NCBI GenBank assembly: GCA_002393955.1 | Contig: DGSK01000045.1 | Span: forward strand, 38,307 to 102,306 | Direction of reading: 5' to 3' | Source: Lachnospiraceae bacterium UBA4364 | Lineage (GTDB): Bacteria > Bacillota > Clostridia > Lachnospirales > Lachnospiraceae | Length of the DNA: 64,000 nucleotides | In this document: positions 36,552 through 45,694 of the stretch, piece by piece | Layout of the letters: every line of letters starts with the position of its first letter | Numbering within the stretch: position 1 is the stretch's first letter | Made by a program: the position numbers and the translations under genes | Notes under the pieces: model-generated | The model's database searches: none | What the model was told of the DNA's origin: nothing | Seen by the model: only the letters and a program-made list of their open reading frames with translations

Positions 36552-37331
36552 ATGGGGAACACAGCTAAAATAATCTCGATGTCAATGCAAAAAGGCGGAG
36601 TGGGCAAAACCACCAGTGCAGTAAATCTTTCTGCAGCTCTTGCTGAAAAAGGCAAAAAAGTCCTTTTGATAGATATAGATCCCCAGGGCAATGCCACCAC
36701 AGGTTTCGGTCTGGACAAGATTACTATTGAAGATGAAAAAGAAACCATTTATTCAGTTCTTCTTGGTGACTGCTCAATCGGCGAAGCAATAATAAAAGAT
36801 GTGGTACCCAATGTTTCGGTCATCCCTTCCAATATAAATCTTTCGGCTGCGGAAATTGAACTTTCAAGATTTGAAAACCGTGAATTCATATTGAGCAAAG
36901 AACTGGAATATGTTAAGGACGATTATGATTTCATTATCATTGACTGTCCTCCTTCATTAAACACTCTTACACTAAATGCTCTTTGTGCTGCCCAGTCTGT
37001 ACTGATTCCCCTCCAGTGCGAATATCTTGCATTGGAAGGACTTAGCGACATCATTCAGACCATCAATCTTGTGAGGGAAAACTTAAATCCTAATCTTGAC
37101 CTTGAAGGAATTTTTATGACCATGTATGATGCAAGAACATCTCTTTCAGTTCAGGTCACAGAAAATGTCAGAGAAACATTTCCGGATAAAACGTACAAAA
37201 CAGTTATTCCCAGAAATGTAAGACTTTCCGAAGCACCTTCTTTTGGAATGCCCATTACAAAATATGATTCAAAATCTGCCGGTGCGGAAGCCTACAGAAA
37301 TCTGGCAGAAGAATTGTTACAAAGTAAATAA
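36552..37331 (+). CDS. soj: Chromosome partitioning ATPase ParA/Soj
   Basis: 259 residues, AAAGGAGCTTGCTAAA before the ATG. Deviant Walker A KGGVGKTT (about residue 15), FIIIDCPPSLNTLT Walker B, and the C-terminal RNVRLSEAPSFGMPI segment characteristic of chromosomal Soj. Works with Spo0J/ParB and parS in origin segregation and regulates DnaA. No ParB gene is adjacent, unlike the usual rsmG-parA-parB order; the three parS sites lie 1-3 kb to the left. Confidence 0.95.
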   Translation: MGNTAKIISMSMQKGGVGKTTSAVNLSAALAEKGKKVLLIDIDPQGNATTGFGLDKITIEDEKETIYSVLLGDCSIGEAIIKDVVPNVSVIPSNINLSAAEIELSRFENREFILSKELEYVKDDYDFIIIDCPPSLNTLTLNALCAAQSVLIPLQCEYLALEGLSDIIQTINLVRENLNPNLDLEGIFMTMYDARTSLSVQVTENVRETFPDKTYKTVIPRNVRLSEAPSFGMPITKYDSKSAGAEAYRNLAEELLQSK

Positions 37332-37338
37332 AAATAAC

Positions 37339-37384
37339 AAAAACCTTTGATCTCTAATGTTTATTTGCGGAATCAAAGGTTTTA
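37339..37384. terminator. Terminator between soj and thioesterase genes
   Basis: AAAACCTTTGAT and ATCAAAGGTTTT pair across a 19-base loop, with A/T runs on both sides. It can serve both convergent genes. Confidence 0.8.
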
Positions 37385-37449
37385 TTATTACATTAAACTA
37401 TGATTTAATTTTTAAAATTTTTGTGATTTAAATTTCTTTAAATGTATAT

Positions 37450-37881
37450 TTATTGGTCTTCGACATCTTTTGAAAGCATAGAGAGCATCTCATAAAACTC
37501 AGGAAAATCTCTTTTTACTCTTACAATCTTGCCCTCTTTATTTACAAAACAATGCTCACTTGTACCGGTGAAAGAAAGAGTACCGTCCTGCTTATACATT
37601 TCGTATTCAAGAACAAGCCTTACACCTGAGATTTCCTTTACTCTTGTATGAATTTCTATCACATCAGAAAAAGTAGTGGGATTTTTGTATTTACAGCTAA
37701 GCCCCACAACCGGTGACATCACTCCGGTCTCTTCTATCTTTACAAAATCCCATCCAGTCTGATTCATGAAATCTGTCCTGGCTTCTTCCATCCATCGGAT
37801 ATAATTCGAATGGTGTGTTATTGCCATCTTATCTGTTTCATAATACTGAACCAGATGCTTATATATAAATTCTTTTTTCAT
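37450..37881 (-). CDS. Acyl-CoA thioesterase (4HBT/YbgC-like hotdog fold)
   Basis: 143 residues from ATG 37881 (AAGGAGAGAGAAACT). VQYYETDKMAITHHSNYIRWMEEAR contains the hotdog catalytic pattern with D and HxxY/N; the typical 130-145 residue length fits. Overlaps the flank of mnmE by its ribosome site, so it is probably the last gene of that transcript. Confidence 0.85.
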   Translation of the reverse strand: MKKEFIYKHLVQYYETDKMAITHHSNYIRWMEEARTDFMNQTGWDFVKIEETGVMSPVVGLSCKYKNPTTFSDVIEIHTRVKEISGVRLVLEYEMYKQDGTLSFTGTSEHCFVNKEGKIVRVKRDFPEFYEMLSMLSKDVEDQ

Positions 37882-37894
37882 AGTTTCTCTCTCC

Positions 37895-39295
37895 TTATTT
37901 TCCCATACAGAATTTTGAGAATATCTCATTTACCAGATCATCGTCAATTTCTTTTCCGATTATAAATCCAAGATGCTGGTATGCACTCATCAGGTCAATT
38001 GAGAAAAAATCTTCCTCCATTCCGTTATCTATGCTTTCGATCACATGCTCCAATGATACCTTCGTCTGCTCCAGTTCTTCTAAGTGCCGTAAATTTGTTA
38101 CAACCACTTCATCGTTTATTTTCTTATCCGGATCACCAAAAATTGAAAGCAGGTTTCTCTGCAGTTCGTCCATGCCTTCATTATTTTTTGCCGAAAGCAT
38201 TATGACAGGAATATCACTTCCCGAAATTTTCCTGATTTCATTTTCATCAGTCACTGTTTCCAGATCAGATTTATTAAGAATTACAAGTGTATTTTTTTTT
38301 CTGATAAGATCCATTATCCTTTTGTCATTTTCATCAAGCGGAATTGATGAATCAACAACAAAAAGAATCAGGTCCGCAGACTCTGCATTTTTTTCTGCCC
38401 GGTCTACACCTATCTTTTCCACCTTATCATCAGTATCACGGATTCCGGCAGTGTCCATCAGATTAAGCTGAATATTTCCGATCATCACTGATTCTTCTAT
38501 AGTATCTCTTGTAGTTCCGGCAATATCTGTAACGATTGCACTTTCATGTCCGGACAGCATATTTAAAAGTGATGACTTTCCCGCATTTGGTTTTCCAAGT
38601 ATCACTGTCCGGATACCGTCCTTTTTTATCCGTCCGTTTTGTGACATTTTTATCATCCCGGAAATTTCAGAAATAAACCTTTCTGTTTTTTCTCTTAGTT
38701 CTTCCGGATAGCCTGTCAGGTCAAAATGTTCAGGATCATCAAGTGCCGATTCGATAAAAGCTGTTTCGTGTAGTATCTCACTTCTTAAATTTTCAATCTT
38801 CTCAGCCAGTCTTCCGTTTAGCTGTTCCATAGAGTTCTTCAGTGAAAATTCATTTTTCGAACCGATCACATCCATCACGGCTTCAGCTTTTGAAAGATCC
38901 ATCCGTCCATTCAGGAAAGCTCTCTTTGTAAACTCTCCTGGTTCTGCGAGTCTGGCACCGTTTTCTGTCACAAGTTTCAGAATTTTCTGCATAAGAAAAA
39001 TTCCGCCATGGCAGTTTATTTCCACAGTATCTTCACCGGTATAACTGTGTGGTGCTTTCATCAAAGATACCAGCACCTCATCAGTTTTTACCGTCATTTC
39101 ATTTTCATAAATATAACCATGGTGAATAGTGTGGGTAGGGAAGGAGGAAATCTTTTTTCCACCTCCTGTCATAAAAATCCTGTCAGCCACCGAAACAGCT
39201 TCCGGTCCGCTGATCCTGATTATCCCTATTCCCGACTGAGTGACACCGCTTGCAATCGCAGAGATGGTGTCATTACTGAAAAAATCTTTCTCCAT
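37895..39295 (-). CDS. mnmE: tRNA modification GTPase MnmE
   Basis: 466 residues. N-terminal tetrahydrofolate-binding domain (DTISAIASGVTQSGIGIIRISG, HHGYIYE), helical domain, and inserted G domain (GKPNAGKSSLLNML, DTAGIRDT, NKSD). The C-terminal FCMGK carries the functional cysteine. With MnmG it makes the 5-carboxymethylaminomethyl group on wobble U34. MnmG, usually the next gene, is not in the window. The ATG at 39295 is 8 bases after the preceding lipoprotein stop and has no strong ribosome site, suggesting coupling. Confidence 0.95.
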   Translation of the reverse strand: MEKDFFSNDTISAIASGVTQSGIGIIRISGPEAVSVADRIFMTGGGKKISSFPTHTIHHGYIYENEMTVKTDEVLVSLMKAPHSYTGEDTVEINCHGGIFLMQKILKLVTENGARLAEPGEFTKRAFLNGRMDLSKAEAVMDVIGSKNEFSLKNSMEQLNGRLAEKIENLRSEILHETAFIESALDDPEHFDLTGYPEELREKTERFISEISGMIKMSQNGRIKKDGIRTVILGKPNAGKSSLLNMLSGHESAIVTDIAGTTRDTIEESVMIGNIQLNLMDTAGIRDTDDKVEKIGVDRAEKNAESADLILFVVDSSIPLDENDKRIMDLIRKKNTLVILNKSDLETVTDENEIRKISGSDIPVIMLSAKNNEGMDELQRNLLSIFGDPDKKINDEVVVTNLRHLEELEQTKVSLEHVIESIDNGMEEDFFSIDLMSAYQHLGFIIGKEIDDDLVNEIFSKFCMGK

Positions 39296-39302
39296 AAATT
39301 TT

Positions 39303-39713
39303 TTATTCGCCTGAGTAAATGTCTGTCCCCGGTATCCAAACCGATACCGTATTAAAACCATCAGTTACCTGAAAATATATATCCTCAGCTCCTTCAGATT
39401 TAAGTCTGTTTTTTATTTCTAAACCATCCTCTGCTTCTAATTGTTCCAAAACATATTCAGCTATTTTATTATTCTTATCTAATGAACTGATTTCCGTCTG
39501 CTGTGACCAGGCTTTAATAGTTGTACTATAACCACTCCAATCTATTGTTTCAGGATCTGACAATGCAAAGGTTAAAGCCAAACATACAGAATCACACAGT
39601 TCTTCATCTGACCTATAATTCTCTACTTCTTTTGTAGCTGACTCTTTATTTCCACATCCACCAATTACTGCAACTAAAGACAATAACATAGTAAATAACA
39701 GCAGTTTTCTCAT
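39303..39713 (-). CDS. Hypothetical lipoprotein
   Basis: 136 residues from ATG 39713. Signal peptide MRKLLLFTMLLSLVAVIGGC has a lipobox (IGGC). The mature part (SDEELCDSVCLALTFALSDPETIDW, ...) is not recognised. It interrupts the normally direct jag-mnmE neighbourhood and lies after the terminator that ends the jag transcript. Confidence 0.75.
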   Translation of the reverse strand: MRKLLLFTMLLSLVAVIGGCGNKESATKEVENYRSDEELCDSVCLALTFALSDPETIDWSGYSTTIKAWSQQTEISSLDKNNKIAEYVLEQLEAEDGLEIKNRLKSEGAEDIYFQVTDGFNTVSVWIPGTDIYSGE

Positions 39714-39760
39714 AATATTTTTTTCTTTCCACAGAATAAATATTAACTTTTTCAATAGTA

Positions 39761-39795
39761 TAAAAACACCCCACTGATACAAAGCGTCAGTGGGG
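39761..39795 (-). terminator. Rho-independent terminator after jag
   Basis: Minus strand CCCCACTGA pairs with TCAGTGGGG followed by TGTTTTTA, 14 bases after the jag stop. Confidence 0.85.
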
Positions 39796-39808
39796 CATCA
39801 ATTAAATT

Positions 39809-40777
39809 TTAATAATTGTTCTTAAGAGTTACAACAACCTTTCTGTAAGGTTCTTCACCTTCTGAATGAGTTGTTACATATCTGTCATTCTGAAGAGCAG
39901 AGTGAATTATCCTTCTCTCATAAGGATTCATGGGCTCAAGTGTAACTGGTCTTCTGTTTCTCTTTACTTTGAAAGCGATATTCTTTGCAAGCTTCTCAAG
40001 AGTATCTTTTCTGCGCTTACGATAATCTTCGATATCAACCTTTACCCTTACATAATCTTCCATACCCTTGTTTACTACAAGGCTTGTAAGATACTGAACT
40101 GAATCCAGTGTCTGTCCGCGCTTTCCGATGAGCAGTCCCATCTCTTCACCTTCAAGCTCAACATTGAGAGTATACTCGCTGTCGAAAGTGCAGGTAATCT
40201 TTGTCTCAATCTTCATTGCAGCAAAAAGATCTGTTAAGAATTTTTCTGCTTCTGCAATAAGCCTTACCTGATCTTCCTCTGATACAGGCTTAACAGGTTT
40301 GGAAGGCTTTGATTCTACAACAACTTCTTCTTCTTTCTTCTTTGAAAAATCTCTTCTGCCGCGTCCGCGCTTTGCATCTCTTTCTTCTCTGTCACGCTTC
40401 TTATTTGCACGGATTTCTTCTTCGTCATGTTCTTCCAGAACATTCATTTCACGAAGCTTATTTACTCTTTCCTCGTTTGCCTTCTTTTCAGCCTCTTTAG
40501 CTGCAGCCTTTTCAGCTTCCTTCTTTTCTTTTTCTTCTTTGGCTGCTGCTTTCTCGACTGCAGTTTCTTCAGCTCTCTTTTCTTCGATTTCAGTAAAAGA
40601 TTCTTCCTTTACCCTTGCCTTGATCACTGCATTCTTTGCACCGATTCCTATGAATCCGCTTGAACCTTCTTCAACTACTTCATAATCAAGCCTGTCACTT
40701 GTTACACTAAAAGTCATGCAGGCATCTGTTATACAATCATCTACTGTCTTTGCTGAAAACTCTCTGTAATCTGCCAT
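39809..40777 (-). CDS. jag: RNA-binding protein Jag/KhpB (EloR)
   Basis: 322 residues, GGAGGAGAAAGA before ATG. Residues 1-50 are a Jag-N domain (REFSAKTVDDCITDA, GSSGFIGIGAKNAVIKARV). Residues about 55-165 are a long Lys/Glu/Ala-rich helix. A KH domain (about 190-250, LIGKRGQTLDSVQYLTSLVVN) and an R3H domain (RRPVTLEPMNPYERRIIHSALQ) follow. KhpB controls cell elongation in related bacteria and is usually encoded after yidC, as here. Confidence 0.93.
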   Translation of the reverse strand: MADYREFSAKTVDDCITDACMTFSVTSDRLDYEVVEEGSSGFIGIGAKNAVIKARVKEESFTEIEEKRAEETAVEKAAAKEEKEKKEAEKAAAKEAEKKANEERVNKLREMNVLEEHDEEEIRANKKRDREERDAKRGRGRRDFSKKKEEEVVVESKPSKPVKPVSEEDQVRLIAEAEKFLTDLFAAMKIETKITCTFDSEYTLNVELEGEEMGLLIGKRGQTLDSVQYLTSLVVNKGMEDYVRVKVDIEDYRKRRKDTLEKLAKNIAFKVKRNRRPVTLEPMNPYERRIIHSALQNDRYVTTHSEGEEPYRKVVVTLKNNY

Positions 40778-40792
40778 TTCTTTCTCCTCCCA

Positions 40793-42157
40793 TTAATCCT
40801 TCTTGGAATTATTTTTCTCGTTAAACTCTTTTACCATATTTGCTTTAGAAGCTAAACTTCCGGCTTTTGAAGTATTTTTATTCTGATATTCTGTGGAGTC
40901 CTTCAGGTTCTTCTTTACATTTGTTTTGTCGGAAACACTATCTTTCTTATTATTATCTTTGTTTTCTTTATTATCATTCTTTCCGGCATTCTTTGTATTC
41001 AGCTTTGCATTGCTTGAAATCTGCTGAACGGGAAGTCCCTGTTTTCTGCGCTTCTCATTCTGCTTTTCCACATTTTTCTTTATCATCTCGTCAATATCCA
41101 TCTTGTCCAGATACTTATTAACAACTATCTGGATTATGGAACGGACTACGGAACCTGTTATCCAATAGATACCCATACCGATAGGAAGACTGAAACAGAA
41201 AAATGCCGACATAAGAGGCATGATAGTATTCATGGTCTTCATTGAAGAAATCATGGGATTTTCTTCTTCCGCACCTTTTTTGCTGCCTGTGTTGCTCTGT
41301 ATCTGGGGCATCAGCTTTGTGTTAATCCACTGGGTAGCTGCAGCCAGAACAGGAACAGCAAGCACACTTATGATAAGTATCCAGTTTTTTGTATCGCTTG
41401 CCCATTCAGCTTTCAGAACATTACTTGGTGTGGAACCGATGTTCATTCCCAGGAAAGTATTGAACTTTTCAAGTTCCATATAAACATTATTAAGATTTTC
41501 TGAAATTGAAGGGAAAGTTGCCTTCATGGTTGCCCAGTCTACTTCGGATGCTCTGTTAAGCGCATCTATTATAGTATTCTGTGTATAATCAGCACTTCCC
41601 TCTGCAGTTCCGTAGAAAAGATCATTGTTAAGCTGCTTTGAGTAATAAGAATATCCTGTAAATTCTTTGAAAATTTCAGTAAGCTGTTCTTTATTTGACA
41701 GCTTATAAACATCACTTACAGTAGGATAAAAAACATCCTTTATTCTGCCAACATATGCAGGCATATTATAAAGAACCCTGTAAAGTGCATAAAGAATAGG
41801 CATCTGGATCAAAAGCTGGATGCAGCTTCCGGAAGGATTTACACCATATTTTTGGTAAACCATCTGTGTTTCCGTATTCATTTTCTGCATCGACTCCTGG
41901 TCAGTGCGTCCCTTATATTTTTCCCTGATAGCCGTCAGCTCAGGATTCATCTTATTTGAAAGCTTTGAAAACTTCTGCTGCTTTACCGTAAGTGGCAGGA
42001 GCAGGAGATATATCAAAATTGTCATTATGATAATAGCAAGACCGGCACTGGGATATTCCATAAAAAGTCCCAGAAACCAGAATATGCCTTCAAGTAATAA
42101 TCCTATGAGCCAGGAAAAAGGTTTTAATATCACGTTTGAAGTCTGAGTAAGTAACAT
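40793..42157 (-). CDS. yidC: Membrane protein insertase YidC
   Basis: 454 residues, AAAGGAGATACAGG before ATG. Five conserved membrane segments; the first cytoplasmic loop has LLPLTVKQQKFSKLSNKMNPEL and the family's QMPILYALYRVL. The extracytoplasmic part between segments (about 150-255) is larger than in Bacillus SpoIIIJ. No lipobox is seen. The basic tail (about 375-454, KQGLPVQQ...) may touch ribosomes. Inserts membrane proteins alone or with SecYEG. Confidence 0.93.
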   Translation of the reverse strand: MLLTQTSNVILKPFSWLIGLLLEGIFWFLGLFMEYPSAGLAIIIMTILIYLLLLPLTVKQQKFSKLSNKMNPELTAIREKYKGRTDQESMQKMNTETQMVYQKYGVNPSGSCIQLLIQMPILYALYRVLYNMPAYVGRIKDVFYPTVSDVYKLSNKEQLTEIFKEFTGYSYYSKQLNNDLFYGTAEGSADYTQNTIIDALNRASEVDWATMKATFPSISENLNNVYMELEKFNTFLGMNIGSTPSNVLKAEWASDTKNWILIISVLAVPVLAAATQWINTKLMPQIQSNTGSKKGAEEENPMISSMKTMNTIMPLMSAFFCFSLPIGMGIYWITGSVVRSIIQIVVNKYLDKMDIDEMIKKNVEKQNEKRRKQGLPVQQISSNAKLNTKNAGKNDNKENKDNNKKDSVSDKTNVKKNLKDSTEYQNKNTSKAGSLASKANMVKEFNEKNNSKKD

Positions 42158-42203
42158 TAACCTGTATCTCCTTTTTTCTTAAATAAAAAGAACTCTTTTT
42201 GAT

Positions 42204-42470
42204 TCAGTGATTTTCCGTGCGATATCTGCTTCTGATCTTTGGATTTCTGAAAGAAAACTCCTCAGGAACGGGATCATACCCTCCCCTGGAAAGTGGATTG
42301 CATCTTAATATTCTGTAAAAAGACAAAAAACCGCCTTTCAAAGCACCGTACTTCTGTACTGCCTCCAGTCCGTATGTGGAACAGGTAGGGTAGTAAGGGC
42401 AACGAGTGCTTTTTAGCGGTGAAAGATATTTTCTATAGAAATTGATCAAAAAGATCATCACATATTTCAC
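42204..42470 (-). CDS. yidD: Membrane protein insertion efficiency factor YidD
   Basis: 88 residues, GTG start overlapping the rnpA stop by four bases. RKYLSPLKSTRCPYYPTCSTYGLEAVQKYG and RCNPLSRGGYDPVP are diagnostic, including the three cysteines. Helps YidC-dependent insertion. Confidence 0.93.
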   Translation of the reverse strand: MKYVMIFLINFYRKYLSPLKSTRCPYYPTCSTYGLEAVQKYGALKGGFLSFYRILRCNPLSRGGYDPVPEEFSFRNPKIRSRYRTENH

Positions 42471-42814
42471 TGTTTCTGTACCTTACTTATCTTATGAATC
42501 TTTGCCAGATGCAGGAGAGACTTTGTGACGGTATCATACCTTATATCAACTGCCGCTTTCCTCACAACGACGACGATGTCCAAACCACTATTGAACACTG
42601 ATTCATTCCGTCTGTAGCTTTCTTTTATTAGCCTTTTTAATCTGTGCCTTACGACACTGTTTCCGGTTTTCTTGCTGACAGATATTCCTAATCTGTTAAT
42701 ATCCATATGGTTTTCTGACACATACATTACAAAATATTTGTCTGCAACGGATTTTCCACGACGGTATACATTTCTGAAATCGTCGTTCTTTTTCAAACCA
42801 ACCGAAAATTCCAT
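42467..42814 (-). CDS. rnpA: Ribonuclease P protein component
   Basis: 115 residues, very basic. NDDFRNVYRRGKS and the RNR-type helix NSVVRHRLKRLIKESYR identify the RNase P protein, which binds the catalytic RNA and trims tRNA 5' ends. A terminator in front of it separates it partly from rpmH. Confidence 0.95.
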   Translation of the reverse strand: MEFSVGLKKNDDFRNVYRRGKSVADKYFVMYVSENHMDINRLGISVSKKTGNSVVRHRLKRLIKESYRRNESVFNSGLDIVVVVRKAAVDIRYDTVTKSLLHLAKIHKISKVQKQ

Positions 42815-42824
42815 ACCGAAACCT

Positions 42825-42854
42825 TAAAAAAGGGGTCACCCTGTAGTGACCCTT
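42825..42854 (-). terminator. Terminator/attenuator between rpmH and rnpA
   Basis: Minus strand GGGTCAC-TACAG-GTGACCC followed by TTTTTT. The stem begins within a few bases of the rpmH stop. It should let rpmH be expressed far above rnpA from one promoter. Confidence 0.85.
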
Positions 42855-42987
42855 AAGCTGATAATACTTTTCTGCCTTTTCTTCTTCTGGCTGCAAGCAC
42901 CTTTCTTCCACCGGGAGTACTCATTCTTGCACGAAAACCATGAACTTTAGATCTCTGTCTGTTCTTGGGCTGAAATGTCATCTTCAT
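42853..42987 (-). CDS. rpmH: 50S ribosomal protein L34
   Basis: 44 residues: MKMTFQPKNRQRSKVHGF, RARMSTPGGRKVLAARR, RKGRKVLSA. Too short for most ORF lists but an exact fit to bL34 in length and sequence. GGAGGTG lies before the ATG at 42987. First gene of the minus-strand oriC operon. Confidence 0.97.
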   Translation of the reverse strand: MKMTFQPKNRQRSKVHGFRARMSTPGGRKVLAARRRKGRKVLSA

Positions 42988-43086
42988 GATCAAACACCTC
43001 CTATTCCTATTAAATTTTATTCTATAATTACTTTAGTGCCATTATGGGATAGTTGTCCCATTGAATGTCAGAAAACACTAAAAAGG

Positions 43087-43115
43087 ATTATATATAAATA
43101 AATCCCACAAGTCAA
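43087..43115 (-). promoter_or_regulatory. rpmH operon promoter
   Basis: Minus strand TTGACT (43115-43110), 17-base spacer, TATAAT (43092-43087), about 100 bases before rpmH. A TGGGA/TCCCA hairpin at 43044-43060 lies in the leader. Confidence 0.8.
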
Positions 43116-43223
43116 GGAAAAATAAGGATTTCCGGCATCCTCGGAAAGCCGAAAAAAAAGTTTTTCACATTTTTTTCAGACACCTGATTTTTTCAATCAA
43201 TATGTAGTAGAGTTATAAAACTC

Positions 43224-43485
43224 TTTTCCACAAGATGTGTAAAAGAAACATACGTTCATGTTTTTTTCAAAGCATTTTTTTTATTTACATAAATTTATCC
43301 ACCACATGTGGAAAAAATGTTGATAAAATCCGATTTAATTTGTGAAAGCCTTATTTTATGGGCTTTTTATGCCTGTTTTACTTGTTCATTTTATTTTTAT
43401 TAAATTTGCTATAGTTGTCTTTCGCCATAATATGTTAACCAATTATAACCAAATTTATACACATATCCACATTTTTTTATACACA
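43224..43485. other. oriC, DnaA-box cluster upstream of dnaA
   Basis: Between divergent rpmH and dnaA, AT-rich, with DnaA boxes. Exact TTATNCACA at 43455-43463 and 43477-43485 (both TTATACACA). One-mismatch forms are TTTTCCACA 43224-43232, TTATCCACC 43295-43303 and ATATCCACA 43463-43471. The gene arrangement and strand switch support this as the replication origin. No complete promoter for dnaA was assigned. Confidence 0.85.
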
Positions 43486-43639
43486 TTATACCATTTGTGT
43501 TTTTTTTTCTATTATTATACAATCTATAAATGTCGATAACCTTAAGACTTTATCGATAAATACAGATATAGTTTTATTTCATACATAATGAAAATTTGCT
43601 ATAACTGTGTTTATAAATATGATTTGCGAGGAAAAGCAG

Positions 43640-45022
43640 ATGCTTAAGCAGCTTATAGAGCAGAACTGGGTTGAAATAAAGAAAAATATCAAGAAGGATA
43701 ACAGCCTTACAGATATTGCATACAATATATGGATAGATCCTCTTACTTTCAATGATTATAGCGATAATGTCCTTACTATCCTTATACCTAACAAGGAAGT
43801 CAATCCGGAGATCCAGCTTGATTATATAAAAAATCACTATACAAACTGCTTTCAGGATGCACTTTTTTCACTTTTTGGTGAAAATATAGAAGTCCAGTTC
43901 ATTCTGGCAGATCCCAAACCTCACGAAACCGTAAAGGAAGAAATTATTCCTATAAATAATGAAAATTCTTCCTCTTCACTTAACCCAAAGTACAGGTTTG
44001 AGAATTTCATCATTGCAGGAAACAACAATGTAGCCCATTCTGCAAGCCTTCATGTGGCAGAATCACCGGGAACAGAATTCAATCCCCTTTTCATATATGG
44101 AGGATCCGGTCTCGGTAAGACACATTTAATGACTGCAATTGGACACTATATAATAGAAAACAGCAATAAAAAGGTTCTCTATGTAACATCCGAACAGTTT
44201 ACTAATGAAGTGATCGAGTCCATCCGTGTGGGTGAATCCGGCTCTTCTGTCAGCTCACCCATGACCAAGCTCAGGGAAAAATACCGCAATGTGGATGTGC
44301 TCCTCATTGACGATATACAATTTATAATAGGTAAGAAAACAACACAGGAAGAGTTTTTCCATACCTTCAATACACTGATAGACAGTGGAAAAGCCATAGT
44401 CATGACTTCCGATAAGCATCCAAGTCTCATGAAGGACTTAGATGACAGATACCGTTCACGTTTCATAAGCGGACTTCCTGTAGATATACAGCCTCCCAGC
44501 TATGAAACAAGGGTAGCGATCCTCAGAAATTACGCAGATAATCTGGGCAGCACCATATCTGATGAGATCATTGATTACATTGCAAAAAATATCAGATCAA
44601 ATGTCCGTGAGCTTGAGGGAGCTTTCAACCAGGTATATGCCAAGACGAAGTTAGATCCGGCATCCGGAAGCATAGACATAGAGACTGCAAAAGAAATACT
44701 GAAGGACACCATTTCACCTGACAGATCCACAATGGTAACACCTCAGCTTATACTGGAATCCGTTTCCAGCTATTACGGTGTCTCTACTGACGACATCATT
44801 TCCAAGAAAAGAAATGCTGATATTGTCCTTCCCAGGCAGATTTTTATGTACCTATGCCGTGAAATGACCGACATGACACTTATAAACATTGCCACAATTC
44901 TTGAAAAAAAAGACCACTCAACCGTGCTTCACGGCATCAAAAAGATTGAGGACGATATAAAGATGGATCCGAAACTGGGAGAAACCATAGACCTCATAAA
45001 ATCCAACATCACTTCACCGTGA
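43640..45022 (+). CDS. dnaA: Chromosomal replication initiator DnaA
   Basis: 460 residues from ATG 43640 (GAGGAAAAGCAG site); an in-frame start 33 bases upstream lacks a site. Domain I (LKQLIEQNWVEIKKNI), short linker, domain III AAA+ (YGGSGLGKTHL, LLIDDIQFI, RYRSRFISGL sensor/arginine region) and domain IV (DHSTVLHGIKKI, the DnaA-box binding signature). Opens oriC and loads the helicase. Confidence 0.97.
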   Translation: MLKQLIEQNWVEIKKNIKKDNSLTDIAYNIWIDPLTFNDYSDNVLTILIPNKEVNPEIQLDYIKNHYTNCFQDALFSLFGENIEVQFILADPKPHETVKEEIIPINNENSSSSLNPKYRFENFIIAGNNNVAHSASLHVAESPGTEFNPLFIYGGSGLGKTHLMTAIGHYIIENSNKKVLYVTSEQFTNEVIESIRVGESGSSVSSPMTKLREKYRNVDVLLIDDIQFIIGKKTTQEEFFHTFNTLIDSGKAIVMTSDKHPSLMKDLDDRYRSRFISGLPVDIQPPSYETRVAILRNYADNLGSTISDEIIDYIAKNIRSNVRELEGAFNQVYAKTKLDPASGSIDIETAKEILKDTISPDRSTMVTPQLILESVSSYYGVSTDDIISKKRNADIVLPRQIFMYLCREMTDMTLINIATILEKKDHSTVLHGIKKIEDDIKMDPKLGETIDLIKSNITSP

Positions 45023-45106
45023 TGGAAGAAATAAATATTAATTTCTTCCTATATTAATATGTGTTAAAATTATCGTAATATTAAAAATTTAGAGAGGTGA
45101 CAAAAT

Positions 45107-45454
45107 ATGACTGTTATTTTTAGTGCTTTAATAATTATTTGTGGTTTAGGAAGTGCTTATTGTTTTATTGTTGGTAACTCTATAGGTGGAATTGTTAATT
45201 TAGCTATTGTTTTATTATCTATAGCTGCATTAGTAGGAAGAGCAATGCAAGATAGTGGAATAATAGGTAATATACTTAATAATAATAAAACAAATAACTC
45301 TAATAGTGAAACTAATTCTACTGATTTTATACCTAAATCTGTTCCTATTAACAGTAGCGCTGACGAAATAAAAAAATACAAAGAATTGTTTGATCAAGGA
45401 GTTATAACAGAAGAAGAATACGAAGCAAAGAAAAAACAACTTTTAGGATTATAA
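45107..45454 (+). CDS. Small membrane protein with SHOCT domain
   Basis: 115 residues, GAGAGGTGACAAAAT before ATG. Two membrane segments (about 4-22 and 25-46), an Asn/Ser-rich linker, and a C-terminal SHOCT motif (ADEIKKYKELFDQGVITEEEYEAKKKQLL). AT-rich relative to dnaA and dnaN, and placed between them where usually nothing or only the unwinding region lies. Followed by its own terminator. Confidence 0.75.
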   Translation: MTVIFSALIIICGLGSAYCFIVGNSIGGIVNLAIVLLSIAALVGRAMQDSGIIGNILNNNKTNNSNSETNSTDFIPKSVPINSSADEIKKYKELFDQGVITEEEYEAKKKQLLGL

Positions 45455-45461
45455 AATAAAT

Positions 45462-45500
45462 AAAAATCACAATTATTATTATTAATAATTGTGATTTTTA
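45462..45500 (+). terminator. Terminator after SHOCT gene
   Basis: AAAAATCACAATTATT and AATAATTGTGATTTTTA form a long AT-rich stem ending in T. Confidence 0.8.
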
Positions 45501-45506
45501 TTATTA

Positions 45507-45515
45507 TGTGGAAAA
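45507..45515 (-). other. Single DnaA box downstream of dnaA
   Basis: TTTTCCACA on the minus strand, one mismatch to TTATCCACA, at the left end of the dnaA-dnaN gap. Confidence 0.5.
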
Positions 45516-45694
45516 CCAATCAAATATTGTAGGTTTTACTGTTTACAACCCCCTATTCCATGTTGAAACACCAAATATAACCCCTTTATCGCCCAAAATA
45601 AGCCTTTTAAAGTATTTCAATATATCCCACCTTTAATCACAAGTTATTCTTCCCTTTTTTAGCCTGATTTAGTATAATTATTAGGGTTATTGAC

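Noticed and set aside
42990..43640. Small ORFs in the oriC gap
   Set aside because: They are AT-rich chance frames among DnaA boxes with no ribosome sites.
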